Notes under the pieces: generated by a model | What the model was told of the DNA's origin: nothing | Databases searched by the model: none | The model's input: only the letters and a program-made list of their open reading frames with translations | Program-made: the position numbers and the translations under genes | Assembly (NCBI GenBank): GCA_023418915.1 | Contig: JAEZYU010000067.1 | Location: 62,001-126,000 of the forward strand | Length of the DNA stretch: 64,000 nucleotides | Origin: Bacillota bacterium | GTDB taxonomy: Bacteria > Bacillota > Clostridia > Acetivibrionales > DTU013 | Reading direction: 5' to 3' | Part shown: one piece after another, positions 25,709 through 35,143 of the stretch | Numbering within the stretch: the stretch's first letter is position 1 | Layout: every line of letters starts with the position of its first letter

Positions 25709-27973
25709 ATGGGGAAATATTGTGTGAATTGTGGTAATAAGCTGCATACAGGCGCACGCTTTTGCGGCAAATGCAGCGCACCTGTCGTCAATGCGCCTGC
25801 ACCGTCAACACCGGCCAACGCAGCTGCTCAGACGTCCATACCGCCTGCTCAGCCTCAAGCACAGCCGGTATATATAGCATCGCAGCCTCAAACGCAGCCG
25901 ACTTATTCGGCTCCCATGGCTGCAAACAGGGTGCAGCCGGCCAGAACAGCGAAAAAGAAGAAAGGCAGCAGTGCGCTTTGTGTCATACTTGCTATTGTAC
26001 TGGCAGCTCAAACTACAATCGTAGCCCTATACGGCTGGCCCGGCTTTGCAGCGGGAGGGAAAATCAAGCCCCTCACCGTGCTGGAAAGCGATACCTTCAC
26101 CCTGCAGGAGGGACAGACCTCAATTGAAACCGGCAGCGGCGCAAGCATGGGTTTTGGGTGTCTGCTGGAGGACGGTGAGGAAATAACTGTGGAAAGGGTG
26201 AAGCCAGCCTCAGTTGACAGAGATGTAGAAATCTATGCTTATAGTTTCAAGCTTTCATCCGGCCAGCCTGAGGGTGCGATAGAGTTGATAATACCTTATG
26301 ACGATGCGGGGCTGAGTACAGATGAGGAATTGCAGTCCGTCTGCGGCAAGTATCTCAATGAGCAGACCGGCAAATGGGAGGACGTTTTCTACACGGTGGA
26401 CACTCAGGCAAATGAGGTCCATATCATCACCGACCACCTCTCTACCTACAGCGCATTCAAGATCGTGGATCCAACCAAGCGCAGCGCTTACATTTCCGAT
26501 GTCAATGTCTATGCCGTCTATATGACAATGGAACAGGCGGATGCGCTGCTTAAGACATACTCCGCGCAGGGTCCCACCTGGCAGGAGGACGTTGTCAGCT
26601 CATATTTGAGTGCGACAGGCAGCCTTGAGTATTTCATAGAATCCAATATGCATACGCTGTTATCATTGGGCGGCGCATATAATGATCTTGTCAGTTCCCG
26701 ATTCCAAAAAGCAATGACAGGATTGGGAATTTCCACCGCATGCACGCAGTTTGCCTTCGATGCCTACAATAACGGGCTTGCAAGCAGGACAACCGCCGTA
26801 AGCGCAATGCAGTCGACCCTGAATATAGCAATCAACTTTGCCACCCCTTCCATCCAGCTTGCCTATCTGGGTGTGGGTGTGATCGATCTCGCTTTGACCG
26901 ACGTAAGGACCTTCGCTCTTGAAAAGAGGTATGAAAGCACCAAAAACATGTACGACAAGTATTACAAACGCAGCGATATCAGCCGTACAACCAAGGACTG
27001 GCTGAAGCTGTTCAAGAAGATATACAATGAGAACAAGTCAAAGCCACAGGCGGCATTGGACATGATGAATGCCGAAATCGACCGCTATGTTCATGAATAT
27101 TGGGATGTTGCAGGCAGTGATAACGATTACTGGGAAGACTCCTTTGATCAAAACGCTGACATGTCCAAATATCCATGGCCAAACAAGGAAGACCGCACCA
27201 ACATCTCCAACATGCATAAAGCGGCATTGTACGAATATTTGCAGGTCGTGTTCAAAACCATAAGCCGGGACATATATTTCGATGGTCTCATCGCACGGGA
27301 AAAAGAACTAGAGGATATGGCAATGCTTCTCAACAGCCAATACGCCATCAAAATAACAGAGAAGGTCGAAGATGGAGAAAGCCCTAAATGGGCGGGCTGT
27401 TATGCCAGGCTTGCGCCTCTCTCTCACAGCGCAGATGAAAAAGCATGGACAGGGAAGCTTAATGACGAGGGCGGCGGTACGATTATATTCACCCTGCTTG
27501 CCCACCAAAAAGCGGGATTCCCAATGACGCTGGAGCTGTATGAAACAGCAGACGACGTGAAGGAAGGAAAAGTTGCGCTTACTGTGCCGATAGAGCCCTT
27601 CAAGGAGAATGAGCAAACAATCGTGCTGGGCAATGCGGGGCTTTCGCTTGACGATATTATCGGCACCTATGAAATGACTACTTCATTTGAGGGAGCATCA
27701 CAGCAACATTCTATATATTTCTCAAAAAACGCTGATAAATTGGTGGCTGCAAGTGATATTGACGAATCGTTTGAAATGGCATACGATCCGTCTACCGGCA
27801 CGGCCAATGTTACGCAGAAATTCCCACATGAAGATGATGAGGTTACAGTACAGACGACTTTCGAATTTACCCTTGAAAACGGAGGCATTAAAATAACCGG
27901 TAAAGCTGTTATGTCGTTTCAGGGTCAAGCCGTAACATCGGTTGCACAGTATGAAGGATACAAGACCGACTAA
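25709..27973 (+). CDS. Zinc-ribbon membrane-anchored surface protein
   Basis: 754 residues. The N-terminal zinc ribbon has two CxxC pairs in the first 25 residues (YCVNCGNKL and FCGKCS). An Ala/Pro/Gln-rich linker leads to one transmembrane helix (about 90-110), so the ribbon is cytoplasmic and the rest outside. A ZU5-like module follows (about 120-255, ending in DHLSTYSAFKIV, similar to NHFSGFRRFVSV in the 1159-residue protein). A long helical region (260-560) and a C-terminal beta domain (GTYEMTTSFEG onward) complete it. No HExxH is seen. Family function unknown. Confidence 0.75.
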   Translation: MGKYCVNCGNKLHTGARFCGKCSAPVVNAPAPSTPANAAAQTSIPPAQPQAQPVYIASQPQTQPTYSAPMAANRVQPARTAKKKKGSSALCVILAIVLAAQTTIVALYGWPGFAAGGKIKPLTVLESDTFTLQEGQTSIETGSGASMGFGCLLEDGEEITVERVKPASVDRDVEIYAYSFKLSSGQPEGAIELIIPYDDAGLSTDEELQSVCGKYLNEQTGKWEDVFYTVDTQANEVHIITDHLSTYSAFKIVDPTKRSAYISDVNVYAVYMTMEQADALLKTYSAQGPTWQEDVVSSYLSATGSLEYFIESNMHTLLSLGGAYNDLVSSRFQKAMTGLGISTACTQFAFDAYNNGLASRTTAVSAMQSTLNIAINFATPSIQLAYLGVGVIDLALTDVRTFALEKRYESTKNMYDKYYKRSDISRTTKDWLKLFKKIYNENKSKPQAALDMMNAEIDRYVHEYWDVAGSDNDYWEDSFDQNADMSKYPWPNKEDRTNISNMHKAALYEYLQVVFKTISRDIYFDGLIAREKELEDMAMLLNSQYAIKITEKVEDGESPKWAGCYARLAPLSHSADEKAWTGKLNDEGGGTIIFTLLAHQKAGFPMTLELYETADDVKEGKVALTVPIEPFKENEQTIVLGNAGLSLDDIIGTYEMTTSFEGASQQHSIYFSKNADKLVAASDIDESFEMAYDPSTGTANVTQKFPHEDDEVTVQTTFEFTLENGGIKITGKAVMSFQGQAVTSVAQYEGYKTD

Positions 27974-28069
27974 TAAGATATTGTTTATTCATTCCGACCA
28001 TTATACTTCAGTTTAGCGTGGGTTGCGCAATAAACAAAATACCAGCAGCTATGAAGGGAGAGCATCACC

Positions 28070-29494
28070 GTGGCAAAGAAGAAAAAAAAGAAAATCAATC
28101 CTGTCATCCTCGTGCTGATATGTGCCTGTCTGCTGTTTGCCATGTATACCAGCCTGAGTACGATTGCACTGGGGCTGTTTGGTCAGACAGTAATGGGCGT
28201 AGTAGACAGCTATGACAGCCGCCTGGATAGTATTAGCGCTGGAGCTAATCGCTCCCGTACCGTTTCAATGGGCTATAGCTTTATGGCAAACGGTAAGGAA
28301 TATCGGGGCTATGTAATGTATATGACTGATGAAGCGTGGCCTCACCTCAATGAAGGAGAAACACGCTCCGAGCGCATCAGCTACTTCTCCTTCTGCCCGT
28401 ATATCAACAAACCGTCTGCTCTTACCGATTTTGACCAAATGGGATCGATGGGGCTGCTATATCATATTTTTGCCCCTTTCGGCTGCATGTTCCTGCTGCT
28501 TCTCGTTACCGGAAGATTGAAGAGAAAGAAGAAGACGAAAAAAACCGCGAAGAAATCTGCCGTACCTCAAAATAACTATACAAGGAGTGATATGGATATG
28601 TTCTGTTATAACTGTGGAAATAAACTGCCAGAGGGTGTAGCCTTCTGTTCAGACTGTGGTAATAAAATACAACAAAGTGCTCCCGACATCTGTTCGGCTT
28701 GTGGAGCAGCCATACCGGATGACGCTGTTTTCTGCATCAATTGCGGCACAGCCAGAAATAGTTCCGCCGCACAGCAAACGCCGTCTTCAGCCTATTATGT
28801 ACAACAGCCACAGCAGTCAACTACACCTTTTACAGCGCAGCTACAACAGCCAACTGAACTTTATGCACAGCAGACACAAGCAGCAACGCCTCAGCAACAC
28901 CTCAATACACAACACACAGGGCTTGTCGGTTTTTCAGAACGCTGCAGCTCGCCTGAAATATTAGCCGCTGCACAGAAAAACAAAAAATTTGCCGTCGGAT
29001 GTCTATTTGTGTTGGTGTTTACACCTCTCATCGGCTTTCCCATCGCGGGTCTTCTGATGGACGACTTCCCCTTTGGCGAATCCCTTGTCATCGGCACCGG
29101 AATTGCTCTCGTCATGCTTATCATCAATCTGCTTGCCTTGCGAAGGACCAAGAGGCCAGTTTGGGAGGGAACGGTAGTCAATAAATACAGCAAGAAACGG
29201 AGCGAGCATAAAAGAACGGATGGCGAGTCGGACACCTATACCACTTATACTGAATACACCACAGTCATTACCACTGACGCAGGAAAGAAAAAAACCATTG
29301 TTGAAAAGGACAGCGGCCGCCATATGTACGATTACCTATCAGCAGGCGATAGGGTACGCTTTCATCCCATGTTCGGTACATATGAAAAATACGACAAATC
29401 AAAAGACCGGGTTATTTACTGCAATGTATGTTCCATGATGAACCCTATACAAAATGACCGCTGCAAGCGGTGCAACAATTTACTATTTAAATAA
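28070..29494 (+). CDS. Fusion of a DUF3592-like membrane protein and a multi-zinc-ribbon membrane protein
   Basis: 474 residues from a GTG with GGGAGAG upstream. Part 1 (1-170) has two transmembrane helices around an extracytoplasmic domain with NGKEYRGYV and RISYFSFCPYIN, matching the lipoprotein at 30225-30819. Part 2 has two zinc ribbons (FCYNCGNKL..FCSDCG and ICSACGAAI..FCINCG), a Gln-rich linker, two more helices (about 305-360), a DUF3592-like domain and a final CNVC..CKRC knuckle. An internal ribosome site (AAGGAG) and ATGs at 28592/28598 sit exactly at the joint. The second part may thus also be made alone, or two genes have merged. Confidence 0.75.
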   Translation: MAKKKKKKINPVILVLICACLLFAMYTSLSTIALGLFGQTVMGVVDSYDSRLDSISAGANRSRTVSMGYSFMANGKEYRGYVMYMTDEAWPHLNEGETRSERISYFSFCPYINKPSALTDFDQMGSMGLLYHIFAPFGCMFLLLLVTGRLKRKKKTKKTAKKSAVPQNNYTRSDMDMFCYNCGNKLPEGVAFCSDCGNKIQQSAPDICSACGAAIPDDAVFCINCGTARNSSAAQQTPSSAYYVQQPQQSTTPFTAQLQQPTELYAQQTQAATPQQHLNTQHTGLVGFSERCSSPEILAAAQKNKKFAVGCLFVLVFTPLIGFPIAGLLMDDFPFGESLVIGTGIALVMLIINLLALRRTKRPVWEGTVVNKYSKKRSEHKRTDGESDTYTTYTEYTTVITTDAGKKKTIVEKDSGRHMYDYLSAGDRVRFHPMFGTYEKYDKSKDRVIYCNVCSMMNPIQNDRCKRCNNLLFK

Positions 29495-29550
29495 TCTTAC
29501 TGTTCTAACTTAAAGGTAACTTAAAAGGTAACTTAAAAGGAGGCTTTGTA

Positions 29551-29916
29551 ATGGAGAGATTTAGCACAATGCTGGAGGCAGCAGATTTTGCTGCGACACG
29601 ATGCAATAACTGGAGCTTTGCCTATTCCAACAACGAGGTATACGACAGGGCTAACCTTCTGTCCAGCGCCGGGATGCACGATAAGGAAAATCCTGCGGAC
29701 GAGGACAGCTTTTATGTGGTTTCCCCCTGCGGGGCTATCGGCTTTTGCGAAGACGGTGAAGATATAGACTGGCTGTTTCTGTCCAGTTCCTGCACAGATG
29801 AGGATCTACCCGCCACGCTTACTGCAGCCCCGCAAATCAAATTCTGTCCTAATTGCGGTTCTGCCGTTGTACCGGGTGCTCGCTTTTGCGGAGAATGCGG
29901 GGAAAGGCTGTGCTGA
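29551..29916 (+). CDS. Small protein with C-terminal zinc ribbon
   Basis: 121 residues behind AAAAGGAGG. Residues 1-90 are a soluble domain of unknown family. The C terminus is a double CxxC zinc ribbon (FCPNCGSAV..FCGECG). No membrane helix, unlike the other ribbon proteins here, so it may be the soluble partner of the set. The upstream gap carries three copies of a GGTAACTTAAAA repeat (29505-29540). Confidence 0.72.
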   Translation: MERFSTMLEAADFAATRCNNWSFAYSNNEVYDRANLLSSAGMHDKENPADEDSFYVVSPCGAIGFCEDGEDIDWLFLSSSCTDEDLPATLTAAPQIKFCPNCGSAVVPGARFCGECGERLC

Positions 29917-29979
29917 ACGGCCCCGCCACGCACTGCTTGACGTTCTGCACAGTAAATCATCAACGGCGATTTAATATAA

Positions 29980-30221
29980 ATAGAGAATGAGAAAAATAAA
30001 ACGGGCTGGCTCTACAAACCCAGGTGCGCTCGGAACATAAACCTCTAAATTTCATATATGCCTTTGAAAACGTCAAGGAAAATGTCCTGTGTGATGTCCT
30101 CGGCCACGGCGGGGTCAAAGCCGGAACGCGCATGGATAAATTGGTATACCTCGTCAACATAAGCCTTGTATACCGCTAAAAATCGTTGTTCCTTTCCTGC
30201 TTCCCGCATATTCATAAGCAT
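29980..30221 (-). pseudogene. Truncated, frameshifted ECF sigma factor
   Basis: An ATG at 30221 (or 30215, better spaced behind GAGGG) opens MLMNMREAGKEQRFLAVYKA, and AEDITQDIFLDVFKGIYEI then ends in TAG at 30045. This is sigma-70 region 2. In the next frame the sequence continues as KFRGLCSERTWVCRAS, the region 2.4 signature, before degenerating into unrelated residues. Region 4 is absent. It starts 4 bases after the stop of the neighbouring lipoprotein gene, so it was once part of that operon and probably controlled this locus. Confidence 0.78.
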
Positions 30222-30224
30222 CCC

Positions 30225-30819
30225 TCACTCAACAGACATTTCCTTTGAAAACAGTACATCATCCTCATACATAATTTCAAAGCGCAATGTACCCTCAGTC
30301 ACTTTGTCGGCTTCCAGCGCCCCTATCGTGCCGTCTATTGCGGTCACTATGGTAGTCGCACGAAACACTAAAATCCCCCGCGTTATCATCGAAGGCTTCA
30401 TCAAAGACATAGGAAGCCGCCCGCTTGCCATAGCCGAGTTTGACGAAAATCTGTGGCTTGCTGTCGAGTCCTGTGTCCCGCTCCATGGCGTTTATATAAG
30501 GGAAAGTGGAAAAATACCGCACCCGCACGGTCGATGTTCCATCGGCTTTCAGGTAGACCGAATCTCCAATCTTCTTGGTAAATCCGTTAATCTCTTTCCC
30601 ATCGGGGAGGGTGAATGTGTAGCTTATATTGTAGGTATACCGCCCCGGCTTGCCGTCGGTGCGCTCGCCGCTCTTTTCGGATGTAACCGTTTGCTCCGAA
30701 TTTGCCGTTTTGCCGTCGGAGCTTTTTTCCGAGGCACCTCCGCAAGAGGTAAGAATCAATACAGATACGATTCCCACCAATATCAAAGACAAAAGGGTAA
30801 CTATTTTCGTTTTTTTCAT
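30225..30819 (-). CDS. Lipoprotein with DUF3592-like domain, frameshifted near its C terminus
   Basis: Starts MKKTKIVTLLSLILVG with lipobox LTSC (Cys about residue 26), behind AAAGGAA. The mature part contains DGKEINGF and RVRYFSTFPYIN, matching the extracytoplasmic domain of the 28070-29494 protein. As written the frame runs to a stop at 30295 with an unlikely basic tail (SDRNRRHDRGAGSRQSD). Removing one base from the C5 run at 30375-30379 gives a sensible ending (ATTIVTAIDGTIGALEADKV to FSKEMSVE) and a stop at 30225. The coordinates assume that correction. Confidence 0.7.
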
Positions 30820-30870
30820 GTAATTCACATTCCTTTTCCCAATATCATATTTTTGTGACATAAGCGGATA

Positions 30871-31443
30871 TCATGAGCCGGTTTTCTCATCAGCGTTCTC
30901 TCTCAAATGGATTGTACGGGCCATAACTTCGCACTCGACGGGCGCATAATTATCCTCCGTGCAGAACAACGCAACCTGTTCCGTCCATCCGCCGCGAAGG
31001 AGGATGGTGTGACTTTTCGGCTTGTAATTGACCTTCGTGACGCGCTTCCATTTGAGAAGAGTCTCCTGCCGTGACTGCGCCAGCATCCCCGCGCCCGCCA
31101 CGGCGGGTTTACCAGAAAGCAGCCCCAATACGATCGTCAGGGCATTTGTGATTCGGTTCTTTTTTGCCTGTTTTGCCTGCGTGCGGCAGAGTACGCCCTT
31201 GTCGTCCAGCACAAATTCCACCTCATATTTTCCCCGATAGACCGTCATGATGAAAAGCCAGGTGAAAAACAGCAATGCGGCAATGAGCCCCAGCCCATAG
31301 AGCGCATAGACGCTTTTGCCCGACGCAAGCCCGATGACCAGCGCGACAAGGCCGAAAGGGATGCCGATGACAATCCCCAACTGCTTCAAAATAACCGTGT
31401 TTCTGAATATGGGTACGCTGATCTGCCATTGAATTTTTTCCAT
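30871..31443 (-). CDS. Two-helix membrane protein with PH-like cytoplasmic domain
   Basis: 190 residues starting MEKIQWQISVPIFRN at 31443 behind AAAGGGGG; 56 further open codons upstream belong to another gene's frame. Two adjacent helices (about 20-40 and 45-70) precede a beta-rich domain with VEFVLDDKGVLCRT and LLKWKRVTKVNYKPK, typical of bacterial PH-like proteins. It follows the half-zinc-ribbon microprotein by 26 bases and precedes the lipoprotein gene by about 50. It resembles the flanking PH-like pair in layout, not clearly in sequence. Confidence 0.72.
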   Translation of the reverse strand: MEKIQWQISVPIFRNTVILKQLGIVIGIPFGLVALVIGLASGKSVYALYGLGLIAALLFFTWLFIMTVYRGKYEVEFVLDDKGVLCRTQAKQAKKNRITNALTIVLGLLSGKPAVAGAGMLAQSRQETLLKWKRVTKVNYKPKSHTILLRGGWTEQVALFCTEDNYAPVECEVMARTIHLRENADEKTGS

Positions 31444-31469
31444 CGTCATCCCCCTTTCCATAGGTGGCT

Positions 31470-31616
31470 TTAATAATAGCCGCTCATGCCGCCGAGCAGT
31501 TCTCCGATGATACTGGTGAGAGCGGCCCCAAATATAACAGAGAGTATAAGACCTATCGCACAGACGATGAGCATAGCTCGCGCATAATTTTCGGTTCCGC
31601 AGTGTCTGCAAAACAT
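31470..31616 (-). CDS. 48-residue microprotein: half zinc ribbon plus membrane helix
   Basis: Starts MFCRHCGTENYARAM, one CxxCG knuckle, followed directly by a hydrophobic helix (LIVCAIGLILSVIFGAALTS) and ending SGYY. GGGAG lies 8 bases before the ATG. It fits exactly between the 1159-residue protein and the PH-like protein, and shares the MFCxxCG start of the other ribbon proteins. With only one CxxC it would need to dimerise, or pair with another ribbon, to hold zinc. Confidence 0.7.
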   Translation of the reverse strand: MFCRHCGTENYARAMLIVCAIGLILSVIFGAALTSIIGELLGGMSGYY

Positions 31617-31663
31617 GGGCTTCACTCCCTTATCTCCTCAGTAAATTGCATAATGGCAAATGG

Positions 31664-34600
31664 CTATTTGGCTACGTTGAGCTTTGCCGAGACTGCCACC
31701 ATCTCACTGGCGCCGCTATGAGGCGTAACCCAATTGCAAGAGAAGGAGCCTAACATTTCCACCCTTGAAGCGTTGTCGGGTACCACAATCGAAACCGTAT
31801 CACCCAAGGATGCCGAACCGCTTTTTAACATTTCGACTTTTTGCGTGAATTGTGTTATCTCTTTGCCGCTCGTATCAAAAACCTTCAGTGTCATAATAAG
31901 GTCGTTTCCTTTATGCTCCATTTGATATCCCATTTCTCCCATCGTACCGGAAATACTCAGGGAAACTGTCTCACCAGCTTTGCAGGTGCCGGAGAGATTG
32001 TAGCCGCGGTAGCCCCTGCTGTAGCCCCAATTTGCGCCGGTGAGAGTCCCGCCGCCCACCGCAAATGAATCCATACTGGTGTTTATCCAAGTGCTGCACA
32101 CGAAATTTCCCGACGAAGCTACCGGCACAATATCGCTGTCCGGATCCAGTGTGACCGGATCGGCTGGCGGGGTGGATGCTGTAGGTTCGGAGGAAGGCTT
32201 GGGCTCCTCTTCCTTTTCCTTGAGGGTCAGGGAGACTTCGGCTTTAGCAAGCTGATTGCCCTTAAGGTCGTATAGCATGACATAGGGTTTGTATGTTTTG
32301 AATTCTTGATAGTCAGAAGTAACGCTGCTCTCTGTTTTTGCGCTGTTTTCTTTCACCTCGCCATTGTCAAATACCCATTTGAAATTGTATTCGCCCTCTG
32401 GCGATGCGGTCGCTGTAAAATGATGCCTATAGGGCAATTCATCTTTTTCTAGCTCCATCGCCTGAGTCTGTGAACCCTTAATAGAAACCGTGACGTTCAC
32501 TTCTCCCGTCTGATACTCATGGACCAGCATTCCATCTCTGAATATCTTGATGTTTACTAAAATCCTACCAGGAGGCAGATCCTTCATGGGTGCGTCAACT
32601 TGAAAGGATTTCCCGTTCTCAACTTTGTCTATTTCAGTCCTATAATCCTCATTATTGTTTAGGATCACTACGGCGGTGAAAGATGGATCGCCTGATTTTT
32701 GCTCGGGCAGTGTCGGGGTAAATTCCAGCTTGTCGCTTTGATTGAGAGTGGTGTTACTCACCTTTTTCTCAATATCCTTTTGGTTATCCCACTTCACGCC
32801 AGTCGAGGCGATTGTTACATTCGCTTTAGCGTCTCCCAGGACAGAATTGTAAAACACGGCAATGAGGCCGAAATTGTCACCCGCCTGGTAGGGGACAAGC
32901 ACGTCTTTGAGGCCAGGTTCGGAATAGTTCACGGTGCCTGCCAGGGGTTCCGATAATACGCGGTCAGACATCTCCAGACTGTCAAGGCGGTAAATATCAC
33001 CTTTCATTGAAGCAGGCGCTGCCTGGAACCAGAAGGAGCGCATCAGGGTGGCTTCGTCCTTACTCAGATATTCAGGTGTGAAGCTATATCGGAATATACC
33101 GACACCGTGTTCCTTTATATCCAGCGAGGATGTTGTTTTTTCTTTGGCTGTAACAGTAATATCCGTTACCCCGCCTAAAAGATTCAATCGTGCTCCCAGA
33201 TAGTGCACCTCCGGCATATAAGAGCGTGTAAAAACTTCCCGCCAGAAGTTAAGATATGCGGCCTGCGCCGATTCATCCAGCTTATCCTGCACGTATCCAT
33301 CAAAGGCCACGTTGACGCTGGACATCATGCTGTAATTACCGGTGACGGTATTCCACATCTCTTTGAAGGCGGCTCCCCGGTCGACGGATTGCCGTGTGGC
33401 CAGGATATAGTCCAGAAAAGACGAAATGCCGTAGTCATGATAGCCGTTGTAAGTGTAGTATGATAGTGAAGCGTTAAGGTACGGGTGAATTGGCGCTCCA
33501 TGCCCTTCGTTTGTCCCGATAAACCTCCCGGCATACTCTGCTGTAGCCTCGAAAAACCACTGATTATTGGCAAAAAAGCGGTAAACATCCGTTTCGTTGC
33601 CGGTATAGAGGTTGTCGAGTTCTTTGACAAGGTCTTTCAATCCGGTGGTGCCCATATAGAGCTGTTTTAAGCCAAGCTGGTGGTACTGTACGACATGGAA
33701 CAGCTCGTGGGCGCAGGTGGTGGCCAAATCACCCTTGTTAAACACCGTGGGCATGATGATATTGCCGGTTGTAGCACTTTTACATACAGCTCCGGTTTTG
33801 TTATACCGGGGGTCTATGTAGACCCGAATGGGGCTGGGGACGATCTTGGCGCTTCCTACCCATGGCATAACGACCTTCCTTGTTGAGGGCACCTTTTCTT
33901 CGCCGAAAAGGTCTTTGTATTCGTTGTAGGCGGTTGAAAAAGCTGCTGCCATCTCCCATGCCGTATCAGGGATGGATGGATCATTTTTTGCATCTGCAAC
34001 TCTGTAATAAACGATGACATTATTATCCGCATCACTCACGCCGACAAAATCCTCTACCGTTGCGTCTTTTATGGCGACCCAGGCTTCCTCTCCTAGCTTG
34101 ACGATATAATCATCAACAGTTTTTTTACCTTTGTATATATAATCAATCTTTTTTTTGGCCGCATCCACCCCCTGACCAACCATTTTCTTGGCGCCTTGAT
34201 ACATCACGCTGACAAACCTGCGAAAGCCGCTGAAATGGTTTGTCGCCAGATACAGTTTTCCTTCTTCTTCAACATATACTGTTTCGGCCTTCGCCCAAAG
34301 GCCTGCGAATTCATCGAAAATCTGGAAGGAAGTTTGCAGCGCCTCCTCCTCGTCTTTTACATTAAGGCCGAAGAACACGGGGGCATCGAAGAACACATGC
34401 CCGCCGCCTAAGTCAGTAATCTCATATTCGTCGGTCACCGTGTAATACGGACTTTCCTCAACGGATGGCGCATCATATTTATAGATGATAATTTTTTTCT
34501 TTTCCGCCACGCTGCCGGCGGGAACAATGAGCGTAAAGCCGTCTCTTTCAATCCGGTTGTCCTCCGACGGAGACAGCGTCACGCTTGCAAGCTCGGTTTT

Positions 34601-35143
34601 TTTATGTGCCATAAACTCTGTTTCGATGCTTTTTTTATTAAATGCGGGTGGATTTGAAAGCAGAACTTCCTTTTTTCCCGCAGTGATGCCCGCCGGAACG
34701 ATAACCGAAACCTTATTTTGGCCCCAACTGATGATGGGGGTATCCTTACCGTCTATCGTCACCCGACAATTTTCTGGATTGTAATAACCAAAGTCTGTTC
34801 CGCTGATGGTAACAGCCCTGCCCGCATAAGGCTGGCCTGTAACGCTTTCGATGCCTGCGGAGCTTTGAGATGAATCAAATAACCTGGGAATGGCGATTGC
34901 AAGCGCAATCACTATGGTTAAGAAAGCAATCCCCGGAATGAGCAGCTTTTTTAACCTGCCTGTATTCCTGTCGTCCGACCGTTTTGCCTTTTCAACGGCA
35001 GGCGCTTGAGCGCTGTTTTGAGCGGTTGGGGCCGCTTGAGCCGTCCCCTGCCTGTTCGGCGCAGGTACCACCGTACCGCAGGAGCCGCAGAATTTAACTT
35101 CGGCTTTTAGCGGCGAACCACAATTTTTGCAATATTTGCTCAT
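31664..35143 (-). CDS. Large zinc-ribbon surface protein with IPT, ZU5-like, HExxH and PKD-like modules
   Basis: 1159 residues. Zinc ribbon (YCKNCGSPL..FCGSCG, residues 5-22), linker, one transmembrane helix (about 66-86), IPT/TIG domain (about 92-165), and a ZU5-like module (about 180-315) ending in a Trp..HFSGF motif. A peptidase-like domain has CAHELFHVVQ (HExxH, about residue 480) and FFEATAEYAG (third-ligand Glu, about 531). A PKD-like beta domain (about 880-980), a Ser/Pro linker and a C-terminal beta sandwich follow. The ribbon would be cytoplasmic and the rest extracellular. GGGAGG lies 8 bases upstream of the ATG. Activity is inferred from motifs only. Confidence 0.78.
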   Translation of the reverse strand: MSKYCKNCGSPLKAEVKFCGSCGTVVPAPNRQGTAQAAPTAQNSAQAPAVEKAKRSDDRNTGRLKKLLIPGIAFLTIVIALAIAIPRLFDSSQSSAGIESVTGQPYAGRAVTISGTDFGYYNPENCRVTIDGKDTPIISWGQNKVSVIVPAGITAGKKEVLLSNPPAFNKKSIETEFMAHKKTELASVTLSPSEDNRIERDGFTLIVPAGSVAEKKKIIIYKYDAPSVEESPYYTVTDEYEITDLGGGHVFFDAPVFFGLNVKDEEEALQTSFQIFDEFAGLWAKAETVYVEEEGKLYLATNHFSGFRRFVSVMYQGAKKMVGQGVDAAKKKIDYIYKGKKTVDDYIVKLGEEAWVAIKDATVEDFVGVSDADNNVIVYYRVADAKNDPSIPDTAWEMAAAFSTAYNEYKDLFGEEKVPSTRKVVMPWVGSAKIVPSPIRVYIDPRYNKTGAVCKSATTGNIIMPTVFNKGDLATTCAHELFHVVQYHQLGLKQLYMGTTGLKDLVKELDNLYTGNETDVYRFFANNQWFFEATAEYAGRFIGTNEGHGAPIHPYLNASLSYYTYNGYHDYGISSFLDYILATRQSVDRGAAFKEMWNTVTGNYSMMSSVNVAFDGYVQDKLDESAQAAYLNFWREVFTRSYMPEVHYLGARLNLLGGVTDITVTAKEKTTSSLDIKEHGVGIFRYSFTPEYLSKDEATLMRSFWFQAAPASMKGDIYRLDSLEMSDRVLSEPLAGTVNYSEPGLKDVLVPYQAGDNFGLIAVFYNSVLGDAKANVTIASTGVKWDNQKDIEKKVSNTTLNQSDKLEFTPTLPEQKSGDPSFTAVVILNNNEDYRTEIDKVENGKSFQVDAPMKDLPPGRILVNIKIFRDGMLVHEYQTGEVNVTVSIKGSQTQAMELEKDELPYRHHFTATASPEGEYNFKWVFDNGEVKENSAKTESSVTSDYQEFKTYKPYVMLYDLKGNQLAKAEVSLTLKEKEEEPKPSSEPTASTPPADPVTLDPDSDIVPVASSGNFVCSTWINTSMDSFAVGGGTLTGANWGYSRGYRGYNLSGTCKAGETVSLSISGTMGEMGYQMEHKGNDLIMTLKVFDTSGKEITQFTQKVEMLKSGSASLGDTVSIVVPDNASRVEMLGSFSCNWVTPHSGASEMVAVSAKLNVAK

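Noticed and set aside
31450..31611. N-terminal extension of the PH-like protein that starts at 31443
   Set aside because: It is the wrong frame of the 48-residue microprotein gene, and the real start has its own AAAGGGGG site.
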